Assembly: GCF_001440475.1 (NCBI RefSeq) | Contig: NZ_LLYB01000071.1 | Span: 1-40,954, forward strand | Direction of reading: 5' to 3' | Length of the DNA: 40,954 bases | Source of the DNA: Bradyrhizobium lablabi | Lineage (GTDB): Bacteria; Pseudomonadota; Alphaproteobacteria; Rhizobiales; Xanthobacteraceae | Part shown: positions 34,899 through 40,954 of the stretch, in pieces | Numbering within the stretch: position 1 is the stretch's first letter | How the letters are laid out: each line of letters begins with the position of its first letter | Program-made: the position numbers and the translations under genes | The notes under the pieces: generated by a model | What the model was told of the DNA's origin: nothing | Database searches by the model: none | The model's input: the letters and a program-made list of their open reading frames with translations, nothing else

Positions 34899-35114
34899 TC
34901 ACGCCTCGTTTTTCGGCGTGTACTTGCCGAGCACGCATTTGTAGCTTTGCAATCGCCAGGCGTGATACGGGCCCTTGGCGAGCCAGTCGGCGATTCCGAT
35001 TTGTGCGTTGACGGCGCAGGCACCCATGGTGATGCCGGACTGCTCACTGGTGGTGACGACCTTTTCGAGGCAGAGCTGGCTGTTGCAGAGAACAGCGATG
35101 AGGGTGACGAGCAT
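34899..35114 (-). CDS. Small secreted-type conserved protein with Cys residues
   Basis: 71 residues: MLVTLIAVLCNSQLCLEKVV, TTSEQSGITMGACAVNAQIG, then KGPYHAWRLQSYKCVLGKYT. The N-terminus is a short hydrophobic stretch without basic residues; four Cys (10, 15, 33, 60) could form disulfides. Bradyrhizobium genomes carry many such proteins with 'CLEKVVTT.E' and 'W.L..W.C..G' (from memory). ATG 35114 has AAGG about 6 nt upstream. Function unknown. Confidence 0.7.
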   Translation of the reverse strand: MLVTLIAVLCNSQLCLEKVVTTSEQSGITMGACAVNAQIGIADWLAKGPYHAWRLQSYKCVLGKYTPKNEA

Positions 35115-35358
35115 GGTGACCTTCGTTGAAAAGAGAATATCCTGTGTTCAACTCATGCAGGGTTCATGCCACCCTCGATGCACGCGTGTCCTGCCCGATA
35201 TTCCGTGGACGCACTGACCTGTAAAAATACGGTGCAAGCCGGGCCTTTTGGCGCGGACGGCGGCAACAACGCCTGCAGAATACAACTTGCGACGACAGTA
35301 GAATCCGCGCGTGAACGATTCGCAAAGCGTAGAACTACGGTCAACGCGCCGGAACGGC

Positions 35359-35374
35359 TGTGACTGTCGTCACG
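35359..35374. promoter_or_regulatory. Weak CRP-like dyad
   Basis: TGTGACTGTCGTCACG contains TGTGA-N6-TCAC with symmetric GTGAC/GTCAC arms. It is 245 bp upstream of the minus gene at 35114 and over 400 bp from the next plus gene, an unconvincing promoter distance, so assignment is tentative. Confidence 0.25.
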
Positions 35375-35453
35375 CGGCAACAGTTCCGGATGCTTTGGCC
35401 TGAATTGTGCCAAGGGCAGAAATCGCTCCTCGCAGGATCGGTGGAGCGACTTG

Positions 35454-35482
35454 TCCGCCGTAGCTCAAAGAGCGAAGGCGGA
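35454..35482. repeat. Imperfect hairpin repeat (TCCGCCGTAGCTC type)
   Basis: TCCGCCGTAGCTC (35454-35466), loop AAA, then GAGCGAAGGCGGA (35470-35482): 11 of 13 pairs. It is preceded by GGAGCGACTTG. The text resembles a recurring Bradyrhizobium intergenic motif as I recall it. Confidence 0.5.
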
Positions 35483-35791
35483 AGCGATACCCGTCGCGGT
35501 CCCGCGAGCGGCGTCGATGCAATTCGCTGAGCACGCCAGCGAAAGAGTATGAGCGCGAAGCTGCAAATTCAGTTAGGCGGCCGACGTCAGCACTGAAGCG
35601 CATTTCGGACTCAATCCCGACAACGCGCCATATCTATCTCGCGCTCTACGTGCAGGGCGGTTCCGCGCGGGGCCCGGATGAGACATTCGTGCAACAACCA
35701 TCGCCCGAAATTCCGGAAGGCGAATCGTTGGGCAGCGATGGCCTGCGGGTGCGGGTATAATCGCATCAACGAATCCGAAGAGGGGTTTTCG

Positions 35792-35983
35792 ATGTCGAAG
35801 TTTGCGATCGGCGAGCAAGTCGAAAACGTTGCCAACGATCATGAGTCGGGCGCGGTTGTCGCCGTGTTTCCGACCGTTGATGGAAGCTTTAGATATGCCG
35901 TCGACACGGAAGGCTATGGCGCACTTCAGTTCTTCGCCGAGGAAAAGCTGACGATCGCCGTTTCGAGGCGGGGGGCCACATGA
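35792..35983 (+). CDS. Small beta-barrel-like protein coupled to membrane protein
   Basis: 63 residues: MSKFAIGEQVENVANDHESG, AVVAVFPTVDGSFRYAVDTE, GYGALQFFAEEKLTIAV. The pattern 'F..G..V........G.V.AVF...DG.FRYAVD.EG..LQFFAEE.L' looks like a KOW/SH3-type small barrel as found in short Rhizobiales and phage proteins. GAGGGG at 35780-35785 precedes the ATG by 6 nt. Its TGA overlaps the next gene's ATG (ATGA at 35980-35983), so translation is coupled. Function unknown. Confidence 0.7.
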   Translation: MSKFAIGEQVENVANDHESGAVVAVFPTVDGSFRYAVDTEGYGALQFFAEEKLTIAVSRRGAT

Positions 35984-37101
35984 CAGGCCGTGCAACCACG
36001 CGAGCGATTTCCGCCGCCGAACCGACGGAGGGCGACAGCGACGCCATGCGCATCAGGCATCAGCTTGATGCCTGGGCCAATGCCTCAAATCGTGCCCCTA
36101 GATTGGTGACAACACCCGCAGAAGCCCTCAACAATGAATCATCTGGGGAGGCGCCCCAGGCGGCAAAGAAACGCAGCCGCTCCTCCCCGGCGGCCGGTCG
36201 CAGCAAAACCACCAGGGCGACCAAGGCCAAGGCAGCAGCAACGGCAGCAGCCACGGAAGCGACCGAAGCCAACGTCGAGCCGGAGGTGCCGAACGCGCCG
36301 CTTGAGCCGCCGACGGTTGCCGCCGCGCCTGCTATGCCTGAGGTCGTTTCCGTCGTTTCCGCCCCACCAAGGCAGGAACGCACCAGCCGTGTCTTTGCCA
36401 TTGCCGCCGCTCTCGCGCTGGCGACGGTGGCTGCCTATTTTTCGGTCGCGGGCATGGCCGAAATATTTCCCGGCGATCCGGTCGCGGTCATGGTGCTCGC
36501 CGCCACGATGGAGGCCGGCAAGCTCGTGATCGCCGGGTGGCTGGCCGCGCATTGGCGCCAAACCAGCTGGAAAATGCGTTCGGTCATGGTCGCACTCGTC
36601 GCCGGCCTTGCGCTGATCAACGCCGCCGGTGTGTTCGGCAAGCTGGTCGAGGCGCATGTCAGTGTCGCGGCCACCGCGCGGTCAGGCGTCACCGAGCGCA
36701 TTGAATCGCTTGACGCCCGCGTGGTGGCGCAAACGGCCGCCGTTGCCGATCTCGCCGGCCGTATCGCGCAGATCGACCGTGCCGTCGATGAATCGACACG
36801 GCGCGGCCGGGTGACGCGGGCCCTCAACATCGTCAGCCAGGAGCGGGCGACGCGGGACGGGCTGGATGCGCAGCGGCAGGCGGCAACGGCTACGCTGGTC
36901 GACCTGCAGGCACAGCGCGCGGCGCTGGCCGGCGAACGCTCGCGCATCGAAGCGTCCACCGGTCCGATCCAGTATCTCGCCATGATGGTCGGCGCGGCGC
37001 CCGAAGCCGCGGTGCGGTGGCTGATATTGTTGATGGTGCTGTGCTGCGATCCGGCGGCAATCGCCCTGACAGTCGCGGCGTCCAGTTCGCGACGGCAATG
37101 A
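35980..37101 (+). CDS. Four-helix membrane/coiled-coil protein of unknown function
   Basis: 373 residues. The N-terminus (1-135) is a low-complexity Ala/Thr/Lys-rich segment with basic clusters (AAKKRSRSSPAAGRSKTTRA). Helices at about 138-157, 167-189 and 200-220 (VFAIAAALALATVAAYFSVA, VMVLAATMEAGKLVIAGWLA, SVMVALVAGLALINAAGVFG) are followed by a coiled coil (about 236-325) and a fourth helix at 346-367 (WLILLMVLCCDPAAIALTVA). Similar proteins occur in phage-like or accessory Bradyrhizobium loci, from memory. Start ATG 35980 lies within the previous gene's stop. It has no catalytic motif; a structural or mechanosensing role is possible but unproven. Confidence 0.75.
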   Translation: MTGRATTRAISAAEPTEGDSDAMRIRHQLDAWANASNRAPRLVTTPAEALNNESSGEAPQAAKKRSRSSPAAGRSKTTRATKAKAAATAAATEATEANVEPEVPNAPLEPPTVAAAPAMPEVVSVVSAPPRQERTSRVFAIAAALALATVAAYFSVAGMAEIFPGDPVAVMVLAATMEAGKLVIAGWLAAHWRQTSWKMRSVMVALVAGLALINAAGVFGKLVEAHVSVAATARSGVTERIESLDARVVAQTAAVADLAGRIAQIDRAVDESTRRGRVTRALNIVSQERATRDGLDAQRQAATATLVDLQAQRAALAGERSRIEASTGPIQYLAMMVGAAPEAAVRWLILLMVLCCDPAAIALTVAASSSRRQ

Positions 37102-37190
37102 GTAGTGGAGCCGGGGAACAGTTTCATTCGCTACCGCATGTCGCTGTCGCTCATGCGGGCTTCGCGCTTTAACTCACCCCGATAGCTGCG

Positions 37191-37225
37191 GCTTGCGTCT
37201 TCCCGCGTGGGCGGGAAGGGCAAGC
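37191..37225. terminator. Strong hairpin between convergent genes
   Basis: CTTCCCGC (37199-37206), loop GTGG, GCGGGAAG (37211-37218), extended by GCTTGC (37191-37196) with GCAAGC (37220-37225). It lies in the 134-bp gap where the coupled pair (ending 37101) meets the M15-like gene (ending 37236). No U-run, so any terminator function is likely Rho-assisted. Confidence 0.45.
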
Positions 37226-37235
37226 GGTGGACCGG

Positions 37236-38510
37236 CTACATGGTCCTGCCTTTCGACAATCTTGCCGTTTTGGCGTTGGCTGTTTTCGTGCGCTTTGCCG
37301 TGCGGTGATTGTCGCGCGCAGTCACGCGCTCGCGCTTCTTGATGCTCGCTTGCGCTTCCTGCGTCTTCGCTCCGCCACGGCGGGAGGCATACTCCTTGCC
37401 GTCGATCGGTCCGACATGCGGCGGATCCCGGTCGAGATACGGCCGCCCGATGCCGTACGTCTTGCCGTTTTCGTCGATCCACTTCCAGAGCTTGTCGGTG
37501 GAGACCCAACGCTGCGCCCGTGTCGCGCCCTTGACGCTGACGATGTCAGCGGCAAGCCCGCGGCCATAACCGCCACGCAAACTTCCGCCATGGTAGGACC
37601 GATTGCTCGCGGCCTTCAGGCCGCTGGCGATCCCCTGACGGTAGTCGTCGCGGAACGCGCTGGTGATGCCGGGCGACAGCCCTGCCTGCTCGGCCGCGTG
37701 CAGCGTATGAAAGAGTTTCAGCTTGAAGCTCTTGTCCATGCCGCCGATCACGTAGTCGATCATTGTCATGCCGGCTCTGTCGGCCGCCTTCGGGTCCTTC
37801 CAGGTAAAATCCTCGTCGACGCGCTTGGTGAAGGTCCTGGTGACGGTTCTCGTCTTTCCCTTCCGCTTGATCGTCACCTTCCGCTGCTCATACACCTTGA
37901 TCGCGTCGATCTTGGGCGCGCGCTCGTAGAGCGCCCAGAGATAGCGATCGATGCAGATCTCCGCGACGAGACACTCCTCGTTGATTTCGATGGTGCTGAC
38001 AGCCGGCAGGACAGTGTCGGGCATCGAAGCGGTCGCGCTCGCCGCGGCCACGTTGGCGGCAGGCATCTCTGGTGCGAGCACCTCCGCCGGATCGGTCAGC
38101 GAGGCCACGACAAAAGGTTTCGGCTCTTCCGGGACAACCGTGTCGGGCGCTTTCGTGATGTCCGGCGCTTTCGCCGCTTCAGGCGCTTTCCCGATCACGG
38201 TCGCCGCAGGGAGCGGCACCTGGATGGTATCGATGGCGGCGCTTGCCAGCGCGATCACCGGTGGCGTGACGACGGGCGGCGTAACCACGGGCTCGGCGCT
38301 TGCGACGCGTGACAGTTCCTTGCGTTCCGCGGTTGAAGCCGCCTCGGCGCTCTCGATCGAAGCGCCGGCATTCTTGACAGAAGCGCTGACCCTTTCGATG
38401 GGAGTTGCACCGGGGCTGGCAAGCCAGACGAGAACCCAGCTCGAGAGGGCCACGCCCGTGAGAAGGTTGATTCGACGCTGCGCTTTCGTCGCCAATCGCC
38501 ATGGGTCCAT
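37236..38510 (-). CDS. M15-like (LAS-type) peptidase, membrane-anchored
   Basis: 424 residues. A signal-anchor helix at about 17-34 (LLTGVALSSWVLVWLASP), then a Pro/Ala/Val linker with VVTPPVVTPPV repeats, then the C-terminal domain (about 175-375). His307 (NRSYHGGS), Asp322 (GRGLAADIV) and His365 (DPPHVGPIDG) resemble the zinc-binding residues of D-Ala-D-Ala peptidases. The tail is Lys/Arg-rich. Probably a periplasmic peptidoglycan or envelope hydrolase. ATG 38510 is supported by GGAG 8 nt upstream. Convergent with the membrane/coiled-coil gene. Confidence 0.78.
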   Translation of the reverse strand: MDPWRLATKAQRRINLLTGVALSSWVLVWLASPGATPIERVSASVKNAGASIESAEAASTAERKELSRVASAEPVVTPPVVTPPVIALASAAIDTIQVPLPAATVIGKAPEAAKAPDITKAPDTVVPEEPKPFVVASLTDPAEVLAPEMPAANVAAASATASMPDTVLPAVSTIEINEECLVAEICIDRYLWALYERAPKIDAIKVYEQRKVTIKRKGKTRTVTRTFTKRVDEDFTWKDPKAADRAGMTMIDYVIGGMDKSFKLKLFHTLHAAEQAGLSPGITSAFRDDYRQGIASGLKAASNRSYHGGSLRGGYGRGLAADIVSVKGATRAQRWVSTDKLWKWIDENGKTYGIGRPYLDRDPPHVGPIDGKEYASRRGGAKTQEAQASIKKRERVTARDNHRTAKRTKTANAKTARLSKGRTM

Positions 38511-38818
38511 CGTCCGGCCTCCAAGGCTCCGCATGAGCCTGATTGCACAAGCACGCGATTGGCTCATTCTTCGGATTGCGAAATGAATGCGCAACGGCCG
38601 GAGACTACGGGATCATCTGTTTTTTCAACGGTGTTGCTTCGCTACAACGCGAAACGGCATGGAACTTGTTGTGTATTTTTGGGACTTGTGCACGCTACCC
38701 AACAGAGGAACGACGATCGCAGGGCCATACGGCGGATAACGCAGCGCAAATCCGCCTTGGTTCGTCGAATAGCACCTGTGGAGGCCGGTTACGTTTCGCT
38801 AACCCACCTTGCGAATTG
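38511..38818. other. 308-bp intergenic region
   Basis: Promoter region of the M15-like gene on the minus strand and end of the acyl-CoA dehydrogenase gene on the other side. It has an A/T-rich tract near 38660-38680 (TTGTTGTGTATTTTTGGGAC) and repeat pieces at 38731-38804. No open frame with protein character. Confidence 0.5.
38731..38804. repeat. Composite repeat pieces (GGCGGAT and GGTTACG types)
   Basis: GGCGGAT (38731-38737) pairs with ATCCGCC (38750-38756). A second stem starts GGTTACG (38787) and pairs with CTAACC (ending 38804), with one bulged base. They belong to the same repeat style as 34849-34876 and are partly decayed. Confidence 0.55.
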
Positions 38819-40600
38819 TCAGCCCAGCAACACCGCGTCCGCGCCGTTCACCGCATCGGCTGAGTCCGTCACCGTCTTCTCTAGCGAGCTTGCCTGCACG
38901 GTGATGTTCTCGGCGAAGAACCGCGCCACCGTGACGTAGCGCTGCGGATCGCCGGCCTCGCCATTGCTCTTGGCGGCGAGCGCTTCGCCGGCCAGCATGC
39001 AGCCGCCAACCGTTGAGCCGAACAGGCGCAGGTAGGGCGTCGCGCCGGCGAGTGCGTCGTTCGGCGCGGAGGCGACGCGCTCCAGCAGCCATTTGCTGGC
39101 GCGTTCGAGCGAGCCAAGTGCGTCGCGCAGTTTTGCGCCCGTGGTGCCGAAGGCGGGATCGTTCGAGGTTTCGACCTGCTTGACGATGCCGCCGAGTTCA
39201 TCGAGCAGCGCCCACACCGAGGCGCCGCCATTGGCCGCGAGCTTGCGTGTGACGAGGTCGATCGACTGGATGCCGTTGGTGCCCTCGTAGATCGAGGTGA
39301 TGCGCGCGTCGCGGTAGTGCTGTGCCGCGCCGGTTTCCTCGATGAAGCCCATGCCGCCATGGATCTGCACGCCGAGATACGTCACCTCGTTGCCGATGTC
39401 GGTGGAGAACGCTTTTGCAATCGGCGTCAGCAGCGCGCCGCGGGCGGCAGCGTCGGCGCGGACCTTTGCGTCCTTGGCGCGCGTGGCAATGTCGAGCGCG
39501 ACGGCGGTGGCATAGCAGATCGAGCGCGCCGCAGCCGTCATGCTGCGCATCTGCAGCAGCATGCGCTTGACGTCGGGATGCACGATGATCGGATCGAGCC
39601 CGTCGCCTTGTCTGCCGACGGCACGGCCCTGCTTGCGCTCCTGCGCGAAGGTGAGCGCCTGCTGATAGGCGCGGTCGGCAATCCCGACGCCTTCGAGGCC
39701 GACGCCGAGGCGGGCCTGGTTCATCATCGTGAACATGCAGAGCATGCCCTTGTTTTCTTCGCCGATGAGGTAGCCGATCGCGCCGCCCTGATCGCCCATG
39801 GTCATGGTGCAGGTGGGGGAGGCGTGCATGCCGAGCTTGTGCTCGACGCCGCTAGGATAGATGTCGTTGCGCGCGCCGAGCGAGCCGTCGGCATTGACGA
39901 GGAATTTCGGAATCAGAAACAGCGAAATCCCCTTGGTGCCCGCGGGGGCATCGGGCAGGCGCGCCAGCACGAAATGCACGATGTTATCGGTCATGTCGTG
40001 ATCGCCATAGGTGATGAAGATTTTTGTCCCTTTGATGCGATAGGTGCCGTCGCCGACCGGCTCGGCGCGCGTCCGCAATGCGCCGACGTCGGAGCCGGCC
40101 TGCGGTTCGGTGAGCTGCATGGTGCCGGTCCATTCGCCGGAGACGAGCTTCTCCAGATAGATTCGCTTGAGCTCCTCGCTGCCATGGGCGTCCAGCGCCT
40201 CGATCGCCGAGAGCGTGAGCAGCGGGCAGAGGCCGAAGGCAATGTTCGAGGCACTCCAGATTTCGGTGCAGGCGGCGTTGATCGCCAGCGGCAGGCCCTG
40301 GCCGCCAAATGCTTCCGGTCCCGACACCGCGTTCCACCCGGCAGCCGTCCAGCGCTGATAGGCATCCGGCCAGCCGGGGGCGGTGGTCACCTTGTTGTCC
40401 GCCAGCTTGATGCCGTGTTCGTCGCCGACGCGGTTCAGCGGCGCCAGCACGTCGCCGGCGAATTTGCCGGCTTCTTCCAGCACGGCGGCGGTAATGTCGC
40501 CGTCGAAATCGCCGTAATGGCCGGCCTTCACAGCCGCCTGCAGCCCGGCGCCGTGGTTGAGCGCGAGCAGAATGTCGGAGATCGGCGCGCGGTAGGTCAT
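38819..40600 (-). CDS. Acyl-CoA dehydrogenase (DmdC-like, extended type)
   Basis: 593 residues, about 200 longer than short-chain enzymes. It has an extra N-terminal helix segment (MTYRAPISDILLALNHGAGL), then the FAD domain: IKGTKIFITYGDHDM, TEPQAGSDVGALRTRAEPVG, PSGVEHKLGMHASPTCTMTM. The C-terminal extension has EETGAAQHYRDARITSIYEG. The layout matches 3-methylmercaptopropionyl-CoA dehydrogenase (DmdC) and long-chain relatives; the substrate cannot be fixed. ATG 40600 is the family-like start. A palindrome at 40733-40750 lies 133 bp upstream. Confidence 0.93.
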   Translation of the reverse strand: MTYRAPISDILLALNHGAGLQAAVKAGHYGDFDGDITAAVLEEAGKFAGDVLAPLNRVGDEHGIKLADNKVTTAPGWPDAYQRWTAAGWNAVSGPEAFGGQGLPLAINAACTEIWSASNIAFGLCPLLTLSAIEALDAHGSEELKRIYLEKLVSGEWTGTMQLTEPQAGSDVGALRTRAEPVGDGTYRIKGTKIFITYGDHDMTDNIVHFVLARLPDAPAGTKGISLFLIPKFLVNADGSLGARNDIYPSGVEHKLGMHASPTCTMTMGDQGGAIGYLIGEENKGMLCMFTMMNQARLGVGLEGVGIADRAYQQALTFAQERKQGRAVGRQGDGLDPIIVHPDVKRMLLQMRSMTAAARSICYATAVALDIATRAKDAKVRADAAARGALLTPIAKAFSTDIGNEVTYLGVQIHGGMGFIEETGAAQHYRDARITSIYEGTNGIQSIDLVTRKLAANGGASVWALLDELGGIVKQVETSNDPAFGTTGAKLRDALGSLERASKWLLERVASAPNDALAGATPYLRLFGSTVGGCMLAGEALAAKSNGEAGDPQRYVTVARFFAENITVQASSLEKTVTDSADAVNGADAVLLG

Positions 40601-40732
40601 GACGAAAATCTCGCTTTTTTGGCCAATGTACTGCCGCCGTCTTCCCACGAAATTTGGGTTCTCTCAACTCTCCGCCGGGCGGTATTCGGCCGCGCTGGCG
40701 GCACGAAACCGGCCCGGGAGACCCGGAGTGGT

Positions 40733-40750
40733 GACCCTTTATAAAGGGTC
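40733..40750. promoter_or_regulatory. Perfect 18-bp palindrome, candidate operator
   Basis: GACCCTTTATAAAGGGTC is exactly self-complementary over 18 bases. It lies in the gap between the acyl-CoA dehydrogenase gene (minus, start 40600) and tRNA-Gln (plus, 40880). With a TATAA core it could overlap a promoter. TetR-type repressors of fatty-acid genes often bind palindromes of this size, but no such regulator is in the window. Confidence 0.45.
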
Positions 40751-40879
40751 GGATCAGTGGAGCCGATTTTGGCGTGAAATTCGCCCCCACGGCCTGTTGA
40801 AATGGCGTGGCTCCCTCTATAGACCGGCGGGGCCGGACACGGATCGGGCGGTCGATCCGCCTGTTCCAGCCCGGCGTGT

Positions 40880-40954
40880 TGGGGCGTAGCCAAGCGGTAA
40901 GGCAGCGGATTTTGATTCCGCCATTCGGAGGTTCGATCCCTCCCGCCCCAGCCA
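40880..40954 (+). tRNA. tRNA-Gln (anticodon TTG)
   Basis: A full cloverleaf can be drawn: acceptor TGGGGCG with CGCCCCA (40880-40886 and 40944-40950), discriminator G and encoded CCA at 40952-40954, D-arm with AGCCAAGCGGTAAGGC, anticodon stem GCGGA/TCCGC with loop TTTTGAT (anticodon TTG, reads CAA/CAG), and T-arm GGAGGTTCGATCCCTCC. It is complete at 75 nt and ends exactly at the window edge. Confidence 0.96.

Larger units (their letters stand above)
35115..35791. other. 677-bp gene-free region
   Basis: It contains a CRP-like dyad (35359-35374) and an imperfect hairpin repeat (35454-35482). Two short open frames on the minus strand (about 35153-35413 and 35370-35603) lack ribosome sites and recognisable protein character. 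The 3' part leads into the ribosome site of the coupled pair at 35780-35792. Confidence 0.5.

Noticed and set aside
35153..35603. Two overlapping minus-strand open frames of 77 and 86 codons
   Set aside because: No ribosome sites, overlapping each other and a hairpin repeat; residue composition is arbitrary.
35980..37101. Interpretation as a prophage remnant
   Set aside because: Only a general resemblance to phage-associated membrane proteins; no integrase, terminase or attachment duplication is visible nearby, so it is kept as an unknown module.
39317..40744. Long plus-strand open frame of 475 codons
   Set aside because: Antisense to the acyl-CoA dehydrogenase, which has family motifs along its full length.

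Overview
The window looks like chromosomal DNA of a Bradyrhizobium-type alphaproteobacterium (Bradyrhizobium, Rhodopseudomonas and relatives). The grounds are the high GC content, the protein families and their order, and intergenic palindromic repeats typical of that group. Genus is an inference from composition and gene content; no rRNA or other decisive marker is present. I find 42 protein genes (the first truncated by the window edge) and one tRNA-Gln at the right edge. I see no CRISPR array, insertion sequence or integrase.

Layout. 1-9.3 kb: the end of a Sel1-repeat protein, a LysR regulator, a small unknown protein, an acyl-CoA synthetase, an extensin-like secreted protein, a lipoprotein L,D-transpeptidase, a CorA-type metal transporter, a small Cys-containing protein, an SDR, PdxH and a surface-antigen-like lipoprotein. 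9.4-14.2 kb: a DnaJ-like co-chaperone, an ECF sigma factor with its membrane anti-sigma factor, a histidine phosphatase and chorismate synthase. 14.2-22.2 kb: GMC oxidoreductase, class III nucleotidyl cyclase, membrane protein, ClpS adaptor, Sel1/TPR membrane protein, DUF1194 von Willebrand-type protein, a minimal RlpA protein, a small coiled-coil protein and a secreted ClpP-like protein. The last two diverge around a near-consensus FixK/FNR box. 22.2-32.5 kb: nine consecutive minus-strand genes (enoyl-CoA hydratase/isomerase, 5'-nucleotidase, HDAC-family deacylase, xseB, a membrane hydrolase, dxs, a nucleoside deoxyribosyltransferase, a TlyA methyltransferase and a RumA/RlmD-type methyltransferase). 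32.6-34.4 kb: a VOC dioxygenase and a phytanoyl-CoA-dioxygenase-like gene. 34.4-38.8 kb: an accessory-looking stretch with small unknown genes, a translationally coupled pair ending in a four-helix membrane/coiled-coil protein, and an M15-like peptidase. 38.8-41 kb: a DmdC-like acyl-CoA dehydrogenase and tRNA-Gln.

How the genes work together. Several groups read as functional units: cell-envelope maintenance (extensin-like, L,D-transpeptidase, RlpA, M15-like); isoprenoid precursor supply with DNA repair and RNA methylation (xseB-dxs-tlyA-rumA); fatty-acid and CoA metabolism (acyl-CoA synthetase, enoyl-CoA isomerase, acyl-CoA dehydrogenase); and an ECF stress-response pair with a possible self-regulated promoter.

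Most unusual: the FixK-boxed pair at 21.4-22.2 kb; the coupled 35.8-37.1 kb pair; an ECF module where I would expect fabI between dnaJ and aroC; a phyH gene bracketed by copies of one palindrome family; and a perfect 33-bp inverted repeat at 20.85 kb. No complete, clearly new defence or mobile system is visible. The better candidates for new biology are the small uncharacterised modules.
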